From: Myxococcales bacterium SG8_38
Lineage (GTDB): Bacteria; Myxococcota_A; Polyangia; Polyangiales; Houyiibacteriaceae
Assembly (NCBI GenBank): GCA_001303415.1
Contig: LJTN01000023.1
Coordinates: forward strand, 1 to 45,083
Direction: 5' to 3'
DNA length: 45,083 bases
A model generated the notes under the pieces. The model saw only the letters and a list, made by a program, of their open reading frames with translations, had not been told where the DNA came from and made no database searches. The translations under genes and the position numbers were made by a program. Of the stretch, positions 1 through 8,412 are shown piece after piece (within the stretch, counting starts at the first letter, position 1; each line of letters starts with the position of its first letter).

Positions 1-34
1 CCAAGCGCTGCCTCGGTGTATTCTAGCAGGCTCA

Positions 35-163
35 AGGCACGCTTCGCCGAGCCCGCTTCGCTTCTTCACCGACCGCCAACCTCGGTCAGATCTTTTACGC
101 TAGGCACGCTTCGCCGAGCCCGCTTCGCTTCTTCACCGACCGCCAACCTCGGTCAGATCTTTT
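35..163. repeat. Two direct copies of a 62-bp repeat
   Basis: A 62-bp unit at 35-96 is repeated without a mismatch at 102-163, a period of 67 bp with a 5-bp spacer. Each copy contains a short inverted repeat (ACCGA...TCGGT) followed by a T-run. The unit has no long open frame of its own. Further copies may lie to the left of the window. This looks like a recent tandem duplication of an intergenic terminator segment rather than a mobile element, since I see no transposase or terminal repeats. Confidence 0.85.
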
Positions 164-165
164 TT
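68..165 (+). terminator. Duplicated weak intrinsic terminator, rightward
   Basis: Each repeat copy has a 5-bp stem, ACCGA (68-72) with TCGGT (82-86), and again 67 bp later. The alternative pairing GACCG/CGGTC is equally possible. The first copy is followed by TCTTTT and the second by TC plus six T. Read left to right, this fits a weak rho-independent terminator for a gene entering from the left, converging on the leftward gene that ends at 179. The stems are short, so the assignment is tentative. Confidence 0.4.
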
Positions 166-178
166 ACTTTTTTGTTGG

Positions 179-2245
179 TCACCTCCTCTCGATGGCTCCG
201 ATGTCGCAGAGCTCGTTTTGTGGCCGTGCGTTGCCCAGCTGATCGACCGCCAACGCTGCAAGGCCGGGAACGGCGTGCTCCCTCATGAAGATTCTGAGAT
301 ACCGGTTTTCGGGAAGGGGACCCGGCGTGAAGAGGGTCATCCATTCGTCGTCACCAAGCACCTCAGGCCCCATCCCCGGCAGGTCCGCGGCAAGAAGAGC
401 AACGTCGAGACGATGCCAAAAGTGGATGTAGGGGTGGTTCGAAAGCTCCGACGGCCACGTCACGCGCGGACCGAACCATTGCGTGTCGGCGAGCGTGACG
501 ATGGCATTGCCCGAGGGATCCAGATACGGCTGCGCCCCTGGCGTCTCGGGATCCAAATCCACCGACTGGAGGAACGATTCGAAATCCACCGTGAAGTCAC
601 GGGCAAAACCGTCGAGCCCGTAGTGTGCCTCGAGCCGGTCGAGCACGATGGAAAGGAAGTCGTCCTGATGACCGCCCGCGACCTCGTATTCGGCAAGCAC
701 CTCAGTCACCGCATAGGCCGCCGTCGGTATCTGATCCAAGGCGCTTCCCTGGGGCTCGTAGTGCAGCACCACGGGCTCTCCAGGGTCGACCCCCGCGGAG
801 AGAATCGAGCTCGATTGCGTGACTCCGGTCGCCAGATCCAGCACGTCCGCGACCTCGGCTCCGTCTTCGTCTCCCTGTTTGGGGTAGTGCCTCCGACAAA
901 GTGAACGCCAGTCCCTTTGTCCAACCGGCACCAGGATCTGACTGAAATCGATCACCCCGATGCGATTGTACCCCTTGCTCTTGAAGTAGAAGGCGGACCC
1001 GGTGAAGATGTCGTGATCGTCGGCTTCGCCGTCCGCTTCGTGGACGGTATTGCCAGCGATGATGGAATGCCCGATGGTCATGTCCTCTAAGGCGTGCGCG
1101 TTGCCGATCGTTGCCGCCACGCCGCCGGCGAGGTTGGGTTTGTCTAGATCGTCGGTGCGTGGGGTTCCATGGACCTCGTTCTCCACGATCGTGCACCCGT
1201 GAATCTCGAGAAAGCCGTTCGACACGTAGACCCCTCCCCCCCGCCAGTAGCCGATCCCGTACAAGGGAGGCGGCGCGTCCGGCAGCATTGCGACGAGGTT
1301 CCTCGCGATGGTGCTGTTTTCCAAAGCGAGCTTCTTGGCTTTGCCGATACCGCCTCCATCCGAATAGACCCCACCGCCGTAGGCAAAGATTCCATGAATG
1401 CCGTTGCCCGTAATGACGGATCGACGGATCCTGGAGACCGTGTTCGACGCCTCGGCACCACCGACGGCAAACACACCGCCTCCAGAGACTCCGGTAGCAG
1501 AAACGGAATTGCCGCTCACGAGGCAGTTGTCCATGTGGACGACGTCCGCGTAGACGCCCCCTCCAAAGACGCCCGCGTCGCGGGATCTGGCCGGAACTTC
1601 AATCGCCCTCGCACAATGGTTGTCGTAGAGCTTGCAGCGCTCGAGCCGGGCGACCCCCCACACGGCAATCCCGGCACCGCGCGCGCGGGTCGACAGCTGA
1701 CCGTGCTCGTCGTCGGGATGTGGAGGCGGCAACTCCTCCGCTACGCTCCAGCCGCCGGTGACGGACACGTTCGTCATGGTCAAGTTCCCATAGACTGCGA
1801 GCACCCGGGCCGGATTGGATTCGCCGCCGGTCCACGCGAGGGTAATCCCGGAGGGAAGATCCGAAGCGTCGATCACGACGTTCTTGCGCGCGTAGAGAGC
1901 CGAACGACCGTAGTCTCGATCGAAGTAGCCCACCAAGTAGGACACCGGCCCGCTCGGTTCTTCCCGAATGCCCATCACTTCGCCTTTCAGCGTCGTGTGG
2001 TCCTCCCCAACGATGGAAAGCTCGAGGACTGCCCCATCGAGGCTTGGATCGAACACGATCGGTTGACCGCTCGCTGCGGAAGCGAGCGCGGAACGAAGCG
2101 TGACCGTCCCCTCGGGTGGCATTTCGATATCTTCGGCGCTGTTGACGACGATGGGTTCGTGCTCAGAACAACCGATGGAGAAGACGGCGATGAGAAGAAG
2201 CGCAAGCGACGCCGAAGAGACGAAACCAGTACGTAGATGAGCCAT
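179..2245 (-). CDS. Secreted choice-of-anchor-Q beta-helix lipoprotein
   Basis: The ATG at 2245 gives MAHLRTGFVSSASLALLLIAV with lipobox FSIGC, a lipoprotein signal peptide, so the longer frame from 2335 is not used. The mature protein of about 665 residues opens with 'GTVTLRSALASA', a phrase common in polymorphic-outer-membrane-like and choice-of-anchor-Q proteins. It continues with repeated Gly/Asn-rich rungs (ITGNGI, IVENEV, IAGNTV) typical of right-handed parallel beta-helices. It ends with 'LCDIGAIERR', matching the D-I-G-A-x-E tail of the choice-of-anchor-Q domain. It is likely exposed on the cell surface. The ligand is unknown, and no catalytic residues are recognisable. Confidence 0.8.
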   Translation of the reverse strand: MAHLRTGFVSSASLALLLIAVFSIGCSEHEPIVVNSAEDIEMPPEGTVTLRSALASAASGQPIVFDPSLDGAVLELSIVGEDHTTLKGEVMGIREEPSGPVSYLVGYFDRDYGRSALYARKNVVIDASDLPSGITLAWTGGESNPARVLAVYGNLTMTNVSVTGGWSVAEELPPPHPDDEHGQLSTRARGAGIAVWGVARLERCKLYDNHCARAIEVPARSRDAGVFGGGVYADVVHMDNCLVSGNSVSATGVSGGGVFAVGGAEASNTVSRIRRSVITGNGIHGIFAYGGGVYSDGGGIGKAKKLALENSTIARNLVAMLPDAPPPLYGIGYWRGGGVYVSNGFLEIHGCTIVENEVHGTPRTDDLDKPNLAGGVAATIGNAHALEDMTIGHSIIAGNTVHEADGEADDHDIFTGSAFYFKSKGYNRIGVIDFSQILVPVGQRDWRSLCRRHYPKQGDEDGAEVADVLDLATGVTQSSSILSAGVDPGEPVVLHYEPQGSALDQIPTAAYAVTEVLAEYEVAGGHQDDFLSIVLDRLEAHYGLDGFARDFTVDFESFLQSVDLDPETPGAQPYLDPSGNAIVTLADTQWFGPRVTWPSELSNHPYIHFWHRLDVALLAADLPGMGPEVLGDDEWMTLFTPGPLPENRYLRIFMREHAVPGLAALAVDQLGNARPQNELCDIGAIERR

Positions 2246-2331
2246 GAAACCCGAGCGGAGAAGATGCCACGAGTGGATGCCAACGACCACGCGGGGGCGA
2301 TCGTGAAGTGAAGAACGCGACGCGCAGGCGA

Positions 2332-3501
2332 TCATCCAGCAAGAGTGCGGCTCGCCCGACGACGCCGAGCTTCGAGACGTCGATGAGCCCGAGGCAGCAC
2401 GCCTTTGTCTTGGAAGCCTTCGAGTGCTCGGCGGAACGCCCGGGCTCGCCAGAGCTGAAGCATGTGGGCTCCGGGGAACGTGATGAGCTCCGTCCCAAAG
2501 TGGGAAGCGAGACGCGCTCCGTGCTCTACCGTCGCGAGACGGTCGAACTCGGCTGAGATGATCGCGACGCGGTCCGGCTCGATCATGGGCTTTCGGCTTT
2601 CCGGGCTGACCGGCTCGAGCAGCTTGCGATATCCCTCGAAGAGCTTCCGTTGCACTGTTCCGGTACCCGGGATCAAGCCTAGCTCGTTCATGGTGTCCGG
2701 TAGGTTCGCGATGGGAATGTACGACAGCATGAAATCGACGTCGGCGGCGGCGGTCGCCAGCAGGCTCACGGTGTAGCCACCGAGGCTCATGCCGGCGACG
2801 CCCACGTGGCTTGCGCCCGCTTCACGCACCGCCCGAATGGCGGTTCGCAAATCCCAAATCGCCTGCCGAAAGCCCTCGATGGTGAGCTTGGTGTCTTGTT
2901 GGGGCCACGCGGGCGGAAACGAACGGCCGCGCGGACCGTGAAACGGCAGCGCAAACAACGACACGTTGATCCCCAGGCGACGAAACTCCCGCATGGGCCA
3001 CGCCACCCGCTCCAACAGGTGGTGTCCGGAGGAGAAGCCGTTCACGAGGATCGCCATCGGCCTGCCCTTGATCCGTAGATTCAAGGTCCTGAGAAGGGCG
3101 GTTTGGTTTTCCTCGTGGCTCCGATAGGCGGGCTCGATGTCCTCGAAAATCAGGGGATGAACGCTTTGCCAGGTCCACTCTGCGAAGCCGACGCGATGCG
3201 GTGCCAGCCAGCGTTTTCTGATCGCGGTACGCGTGGGATTCGGAAAAAGCGCCTCAGGATCGTCCCGGTAGGTCCGATAGGCGGGCGTCTTTTCGAAGTC
3301 AGCCACGTCCTGAATGAGCTCGGAAGCATCCTTCAAATCGCGGGGCTTGAGGCTCGCGAGCTTGGAAACGAGAAGCTTGTCGGTCTCGTGCGCGAGCTTC
3401 TGCACGCATCCGCGCGGGCTTGGCGCCCGCAACCCGGCGCTGGGCTCAGCGGTCGACTGGAGGTGGCCGGCGGTCCGCGCGCCGTGAAGCTTTGGTATCA
3501 C
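2332..3501 (-). CDS. Alpha/beta hydrolase family protein
   Basis: The frame of about 389 residues carries an alpha/beta-hydrolase core: the oxyanion-region strand 'PMAILVNGFSSGHH', the nucleophile elbow 'GMSLGG', a late acid in 'SAEFDRL' and a catalytic-type His in 'PGAHMLQLW'. An N-terminal extension of roughly 150 residues precedes the core, resembling ABHD18-like or other large hydrolases. The listed start is a GTG at 3501. No ATG precedes the core, so the true N-terminus is uncertain and could be one of several internal GTG or TTG codons. There is no signal peptide. The substrate cannot be inferred. It lies upstream of the beta-helix lipoprotein on the same strand with an 86-bp gap. Confidence 0.75.
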   Translation of the reverse strand: MIPKLHGARTAGHLQSTAEPSAGLRAPSPRGCVQKLAHETDKLLVSKLASLKPRDLKDASELIQDVADFEKTPAYRTYRDDPEALFPNPTRTAIRKRWLAPHRVGFAEWTWQSVHPLIFEDIEPAYRSHEENQTALLRTLNLRIKGRPMAILVNGFSSGHHLLERVAWPMREFRRLGINVSLFALPFHGPRGRSFPPAWPQQDTKLTIEGFRQAIWDLRTAIRAVREAGASHVGVAGMSLGGYTVSLLATAAADVDFMLSYIPIANLPDTMNELGLIPGTGTVQRKLFEGYRKLLEPVSPESRKPMIEPDRVAIISAEFDRLATVEHGARLASHFGTELITFPGAHMLQLWRARAFRRALEGFQDKGVLPRAHRRLEARRRRASRTLAG

Positions 3502-3614
3502 AACGGTAGTGCGTATATCGAAACCGTGCGTTCAGCGCAATTGCCGGCTTCGAAGGCGTGGACCCCGCGGGAAGGCGGCGTGCGTCCGGCGCGAAACCTG
3601 ATAACCCCACCCCC

Positions 3615-4130
3615 ATGGCCAATCCCACTGCCACCTTGGAGACTTCGCTTGGGAACATCGAGGTCGAGTTGTTTACCGATCAGATGCCGATTACCGCGGG
3701 TAACTTCATCGAGCTCGCCAAGAGCGGGTTCTATGATGGGCTTCATTTTCATCGCGTCATCGAGGGGTTCATGATCCAGTTCGGGTGCCCGCACAGCCGC
3801 GACCCGAACAGCCCGCGCGCGGGGACTGGGAACAGCCCGAAAGGCACCATTCAGGACGAGCATCCGGCCGGTGCGAAGATTTCGAACGAGCCCGGCACGC
3901 TTTCGATGGCAAACACGGGCCGTCCGAACAGCGGCAGCTCGCAGTTCTTCATCAATACGGCCCACAACGCGTACTTGGACTGGTTCAGCCCAGGGCCGTC
4001 GAAACATCCCGTGTTCGGCAAGGTCGTAAAAGGCCTGGATGTCGTCAATAAGATAGAGACGACCCGGACGGGCGCCGGCGATCGCCCGGTCACGCCCGTC
4101 AAGATGATCAAAGTCACGGTCCACGACTGA
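3615..4130 (+). CDS. Cyclophilin-type peptidyl-prolyl cis-trans isomerase
   Basis: The 171-residue protein is a single cyclophilin domain: '[13 protein letters not shown]', '[13 protein letters not shown]', '[20 protein letters not shown]' and '[14 protein letters not shown]'. The Arg of FHRV and the QFF segment, which line the proline pocket in this family, are present. The usual MIQGG is MIQFG here. The ATG at 3615 starts exactly where homologues begin, so the longer frame from 3558 is discarded. There is no signal peptide, so it is a cytoplasmic PpiB-like enzyme that catalyses cis-trans isomerisation of X-Pro bonds. It is divergent from the hydrolase at 3501. Confidence 0.93.
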   Translation: MANPTATLETSLGNIEVELFTDQMPITAGNFIELAKSGFYDGLHFHRVIEGFMIQFGCPHSRDPNSPRAGTGNSPKGTIQDEHPAGAKISNEPGTLSMANTGRPNSGSSQFFINTAHNAYLDWFSPGPSKHPVFGKVVKGLDVVNKIETTRTGAGDRPVTPVKMIKVTVHD

Positions 4131-4177
4131 AAAACGGCCGCTCGACCGAGCACATCGAGATTGATAGCCTACCTGCC

Positions 4178-4762
4178 ATGAGAGCGTTTCGCTTCATGGC
4201 GGTGGCCATTCTGCTGAGCGCCATCTACGCCTGCGCGGACGAGGCTCCGCCACCACCCCCGATGGGCGGCACCGATGGTGGAGGCGGATTCGCCGGGTCC
4301 GGCGGGTCCGGTGGCACTGGCGGGACGGCGGGCGCGGCAGGCACGGGAGGCACGGCGGGCACCGGCGGGACGGCCGGCGCGGGAGGCACGGGCGGTGTCG
4401 GTGGTGTGAGCGCTGGCGCCTGCGATAATCCGGAGGACATCGCCGCGTTGACAGAGCTTCTGAGAAACCCGCGCGAAGTTTCCGCGACCTGTGCTCTGAC
4501 GCAGTGCCAGCTCGACTTCAGCGAGGGAGAGGAGGCATTCGTCACCTGCGTCGCCGCCGACTGCATGCAGGAGGACGTCCCGGGCCTGTCCTTGGAATGC
4601 GCGCGCTGCTACGGCGAGCTCGAGTGGTGCAGCGGCGATGTGCTCATCTGGACCCGCTGCGCAAACGCCCCGTGCGCATCTCAATGTCTCGACGATACCC
4701 TTCAATGTCGCATCGAGCTCGATCAGTGCACGGGTCGAATGTCGACGGACTGCGACACGTGA
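4178..4762 (+). CDS. Cys-rich lipoprotein with Gly/Thr/Ala linker
   Basis: The 194-residue protein has a lipoprotein signal peptide (MRAFRFMAVAILLSAIYAC). A Pro run follows, then about 50 residues of GGTGGTAGAAGTGG-type low complexity. The C-terminal domain of about 110 residues holds 13 or so cysteines, including 'CALTQCQLDF', 'CARCYGELEWC' and 'CASQCLDDTLQC', presumably disulphide-bonded. This architecture (lipid anchor, flexible Gly/Thr spacer, Cys-rich head) is common in Myxococcota outer-membrane lipoproteins. Its function is unknown. It faces the cytochrome-like lipoprotein gene ending at 4772, 9 bp away and convergent. Confidence 0.75.
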   Translation: MRAFRFMAVAILLSAIYACADEAPPPPPMGGTDGGGGFAGSGGSGGTGGTAGAAGTGGTAGTGGTAGAGGTGGVGGVSAGACDNPEDIAALTELLRNPREVSATCALTQCQLDFSEGEEAFVTCVAADCMQEDVPGLSLECARCYGELEWCSGDVLIWTRCANAPCASQCLDDTLQCRIELDQCTGRMSTDCDT

Positions 4763-4771
4763 GCTGCCGCA

Positions 4772-5920
4772 CTAGTCGTTCGGCGCGCCCGCGTTGATCC
4801 ACTGCTCGACGACCGCGATCACGGCGTTCGAGATGGTTTGCGTGCCGCTACCGAGCGGCATCTCGCGGCCGCAAGTCTGCTCCGCGCGCATCTTTTGGAT
4901 CATCAACGAGCCGGGACCGTCGGTTGGAATCACGTTGATGACACCCGGCCCTTCACACGCTCCCGCGGCAGAGGCCGGGACGTCGACCAGGGCTCCGTGG
5001 GATTCGGAGGGCCAGTTGGAGGTATCCGCCGGATCGGAGCCCGTCAGGTCGAGGGCCGCGAAACCCTGCGGGCTGGCGCCTCCGGGAATGGTGCCGGTTT
5101 CGAGCGGATTCGCCGGGTTTGGATCGTCTGAGTTCAAGTTGGAGTTCGCCGGGCCGTGACAGGTCACGCACTGGGTGAAGATCAGGCTCCAGTAGATCGA
5201 GCTCCATGTCGGATCGGGGAGGTCCCCCTGCGGACCCGAATATACGCAGACCTCGTCCTCCAGCGACTGGCAGGGAGCCAGCTCGTTCTGGGGCGTCGGC
5301 GCGATCTCGGTTCGGGCGACCACGGGCGCGCCACATGCGAGCCAGTTCCGCACGATGTCTCGACCCTCTTTGGTGTCGAGCCGTGGCAGCTCGGTCAGGT
5401 TGGGACGAATCCAGGGCGTGTCGTTTTGAACCTGTTCTCCCGCGGCGCCCGGAGGCATCGTGCCGTCACGAATCTCGTTCATGATGTCTCCACCCCACGA
5501 GGCGGTGGTGTCACGATTGCTCTGCAGCCGTTCGAGGCGTTCGCAGTACGGGGACTGCGCGCCGGCGCCTTCGCAAGGCTGTAGGTTGGCACAGGTGGGA
5601 TCGACGCTCGGGTCCGTGCAAGCGAGCTGCACGTCGAAATCGAGGCCAGCGGGCACGCCGATTCGCCCAGCCCCTACCGCACTAGGCGCGTGACAGAAGC
5701 TTCCGTTGCCGCAGCTCGCCTGCACGAGGGCTTGACCCTCGAACATCGGGCGGCCGTCGATCGAGTTGTAGACCAAATCGAAAGCCTTGGGACCCGGGAG
5801 CCCGTCTTCGTCACCTTCGAGACTGCCGAGATTGCACTCGCCGAGGTCTCGATCGTTGCAGCCGGAGGCCAGACAGGCGATTGGAAGAATCGCACAAACG
5901 AGGAGGCGTCTTGGAAGCAT
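4772..5920 (-). CDS. Cytochrome c-like lipoprotein
   Basis: Starting from the ATG at 5920, the 382-residue product begins MLPRRLLVCAILPIACLASGC, with lipobox Cys21. It contains one canonical haem c site, C251-V-T-C254-H255. An upstream site, C70-G-N-G-S-F-C76-H77, has five residues between the cysteines instead of two. Methionines in 'DGTMPPGAAG' and 'GREMPLGSGT' sit where sixth haem ligands occur in Planctomycete-type cytochrome C domains. It is probably a periplasmic or outer-membrane electron-transfer or structural lipoprotein. No redox partner is encoded nearby. The longer frame starts at a TTG (5959) and is less likely. Confidence 0.65.
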   Translation of the reverse strand: MLPRRLLVCAILPIACLASGCNDRDLGECNLGSLEGDEDGLPGPKAFDLVYNSIDGRPMFEGQALVQASCGNGSFCHAPSAVGAGRIGVPAGLDFDVQLACTDPSVDPTCANLQPCEGAGAQSPYCERLERLQSNRDTTASWGGDIMNEIRDGTMPPGAAGEQVQNDTPWIRPNLTELPRLDTKEGRDIVRNWLACGAPVVARTEIAPTPQNELAPCQSLEDEVCVYSGPQGDLPDPTWSSIYWSLIFTQCVTCHGPANSNLNSDDPNPANPLETGTIPGGASPQGFAALDLTGSDPADTSNWPSESHGALVDVPASAAGACEGPGVINVIPTDGPGSLMIQKMRAEQTCGREMPLGSGTQTISNAVIAVVEQWINAGAPND

Positions 5921-6004
5921 CGCGAGTCGGAAGGTGCGTCGATGGCCGCTTGCGGTCAAGCTAGCAGCAGCTGGCTTTCGGAGCGTAGCTGCCCGGTCTC
6001 GGTT

Positions 6005-7140
6005 TCAGCCCACGGTCTCTGCAAACGCCGGGTCGCTGGCGAAGCGCGCCACTTGATGCTCTTGGTCCCCGAAAAGCGCGTTGAGCGCATACATGCGCTT
6101 GAAGTAGAGGCCGATGTCGTGCTCGTCGGTGACGCCGATTCCGCCGTGGAGCTGCAGCGACTGTTGGGCGACCCAGATGCCGCCCGTCGCAAGCTGAAGC
6201 TTTGCCGCGGAGACGTCGCGACGGCGCGTGCTCAGATCGTCGTCATCGGCCCGCACCATGGATGCCATCGAGATCGAGCGGAGCAGCTCGGTCTCGGCGT
6301 ACATGTCCACGGCCCGATGCTGAAGGGCCTGAAAAGAGCCGATCTTGACCCCGAACTGCTCCCTGGTGCCCAAGTAGTCGAGGGTCATGTGGAGCATCGT
6401 GGTGGCGATGCCGACGGCTTCGGCTACCGCGGCGGCAGCGGCGTAGTCCATCGTGCGGTCGAGGATCCGGCCGCCGTACCCTCATCTCCGAGCCGGGCGT
6501 CCGGACCGACCTCGACATTTTGGAATGTGATGAATGCCGCTTTGTGGCCGTCGATGGTGTTCGCGACGGTGACGTGGACCCCTCGGGCCTGGCGAGGCAC
6601 CACGAACAGCGTGGGCCCGTTCGGCGCGTCGGCCGATACCAGCAAGTGATCGGCGTGATGCCCGTTGAGCACCCAAATCTTTCGTCCCGAGATCCGGTAG
6701 CCCGCGCCGTGAGGCTCGGCCTTGGTCGCGATGGCCGCAACGTCGTAGCGGCTCTGCGGCTCCGAATAGGCCAGGGCCAGCGTCCCTTCCCCTTCGATCA
6801 TCGGCATCAGGTACGCCTCGTGCTGGGCGGCGTCACCCGCCCGCAAGAGCGTCATCCCGCCGAGCACCACCGAAGCGAGATACGGCTCTGGCGTCAGAGT
6901 GGCAGCGAGATTCTCGAGCACGATGGCGCACTCGACGAAGCTGCCACCGATTCCGCCCACCGACTCGGGAAAGGCGACCCCGAGCCATCCGAGCTCACCC
7001 ATCTTCCGCCACACCGCGGGGTCGTATCCGACGTCGTCATCACGTAGCTTACGGAAGCGACTCACGGGCGACTCGTTCTTGGCGAAGCCCGATACCGTCT
7101 TCGCCAGCATGCGTTGGTCTTGATTTAGCTCGAAATCCAT
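6005..7140 (-). pseudogene. Acyl-CoA dehydrogenase, second subunit, frameshifted
   Basis: The gene starts at the ATG at 7140 (MDFELNQDQRMLAKTVSGF), with a GGGGGAG ribosome site upstream, and runs as an acyl-CoA dehydrogenase to 'VGPDARLGDEG'. It then loses frame near 6477-6482. The next frame resumes at 'YGGRILDRTMDYAAAAAVAEAVG' and continues to a normal C-terminus at 6005. One missing base in the G-run restores a product of about 378 residues. The second half has 'LHGGIGVTDEHDIGLYFKRM' and an Asp in the helix that carries the catalytic Glu in its neighbour, as in the non-catalytic subunit of heteromeric enzymes. It is either a real decay event or a sequencing error. Confidence 0.8.
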
Positions 7141-7166
7141 CGGTAGCTCCCCCTCGGTCTTTCGCG

Positions 7167-8345
7167 TCAGCTGCTCGGAAGCTGCAGAATCATCTTGGCG
7201 ATGACGTTGCGTTGAATCTCGTTGGAGCCGCCGTAGATGGTCGCCGCACGCTCGTAGCAGAAGTACGGACCGATCGACTCTTCGACCGGGGGACAAACGC
7301 CCTCGTTGTACCAGGTCAGGGCGTTTTCCCCCATGACCTCCATGCCGAGCTCGGTCATCTCCTGCACGAGCTTCGTTCCGACGAGCTTCAAAATCGACGA
7401 CTCGGGCCCCGGCATCTTGCCTTTCTGCTGATCCGCGAGGGCACGGTAGCTCACCATGAGATGGGCGCGGAAGCGCATCTCGAGGCGCGCGATCTTGGCC
7501 CGCCAAACCGGATCCTCGAGCATCGGGCGCCCGTGCACCGTCTTGGTCGCGGCAATGCGCTTGATGTTCTGCAGCGTCTTTCGGCAAGGACCGATCATGG
7601 CCAGCAAGGTCCGCTCGTGTCCGAGAAGCGCTTTGGCCATGGTCCAACCTTGGTTGATGCCGCCGACGACGTTGGCCTTGGGTACCCTCACGTTCTCGAA
7701 AAAGGTGTCGCAGAAAGCTGGCGTGTGGCCGAGCGTGAGCATCGGCTTCACCTCCACGCCCGGTGTCTCGAGATCGATCAACAAGAACGTGATGCCAGTC
7801 TGCTTCTTGGCTTTCGGATCGGTGCGCACGAGACAGAAAATCCAGTCGGCATACTGCGCATACGAAGTCCAGGTCTTCTGCCCGTTGACGATGAAATGGT
7901 CGCCGGCGTCCTCGGCCGTCGTCCGTAGGGACGCAAGGTCGCTACCTGCGTTGGGCTCCGAGTATCCCTGACACCAGAGCTCCTCCCCACTGAGGATCTT
8001 GGGGAGAAACCTCTTCTTCTGCTCCTCTGTTCCAAAGCTAATGATCAAGGGGCCGACCATCGACAGCCCGAACACGGAAAGCTGGGGAGCGCCGGACAGC
8101 TCCATTTCCTCCGTGAAGATGAAGCGTCGGGCAGCGTCCCAGCCGGTGCCTCCGTGCTCCTTCGGCCAATGGGGGGCTGCCCAGCCCTTTTCGTGGAGGA
8201 TCTTGTGCCAGACCAACGAGTCCTCGGGTGTGAAGTGGCCTGCGCCCCGTGCCTTGCGTCGGATGTCCTCGGGCATGGCGCTCTCGATCCAGCTGCGAAC
8301 CTCGTGGCGGAACGCCTCTTCTTCCTCGGTGAATGTGAGATTCAT
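7167..8345 (-). CDS. Acyl-CoA dehydrogenase, catalytic subunit (PimC/FadE-like)
   Basis: The 392-residue FAD-dependent acyl-CoA dehydrogenase has an N-terminal helical domain, the FAD segment 'CQGYSEPNAGSDLASLRT', the beta-domain 'NGQKTWTSYAQYADWIFCLVRTD' and the C-terminal 'ERAATIYGGSNEIQRNVIA'. The position of the MCAD-type catalytic Glu is Gly (YGG). A Glu in 'LLGHERTLLAM' matches the isovaleryl-CoA or FadE26-type base. It is followed 26 bp later by the companion subunit. This fits the two-gene heteromeric dehydrogenases (PimC-PimD, FadE26-FadE27) that desaturate dicarboxylic-acid or bulky side-chain CoA esters. The true substrate is unknown. Confidence 0.88.
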   Translation of the reverse strand: MNLTFTEEEEAFRHEVRSWIESAMPEDIRRKARGAGHFTPEDSLVWHKILHEKGWAAPHWPKEHGGTGWDAARRFIFTEEMELSGAPQLSVFGLSMVGPLIISFGTEEQKKRFLPKILSGEELWCQGYSEPNAGSDLASLRTTAEDAGDHFIVNGQKTWTSYAQYADWIFCLVRTDPKAKKQTGITFLLIDLETPGVEVKPMLTLGHTPAFCDTFFENVRVPKANVVGGINQGWTMAKALLGHERTLLAMIGPCRKTLQNIKRIAATKTVHGRPMLEDPVWRAKIARLEMRFRAHLMVSYRALADQQKGKMPGPESSILKLVGTKLVQEMTELGMEVMGENALTWYNEGVCPPVEESIGPYFCYERAATIYGGSNEIQRNVIAKMILQLPSS

Positions 8346-8412
8346 GTCCCTATGGGTGACACAATCTCGGCGGCGGGACCATTGGGCATCTGTACAGGAG
8401 GGCCCTGCAACG

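Noticed and set aside
1-178. CRISPR array from the repeated unit
   Set aside because: Only two 62-bp copies separated by 5 bp, with no spacers of suitable size and no cas genes.
1169-2236. 355-residue frame on the plus strand
   Set aside because: It runs antisense to the beta-helix lipoprotein. It has no domain features and is a GC-rich shadow frame.
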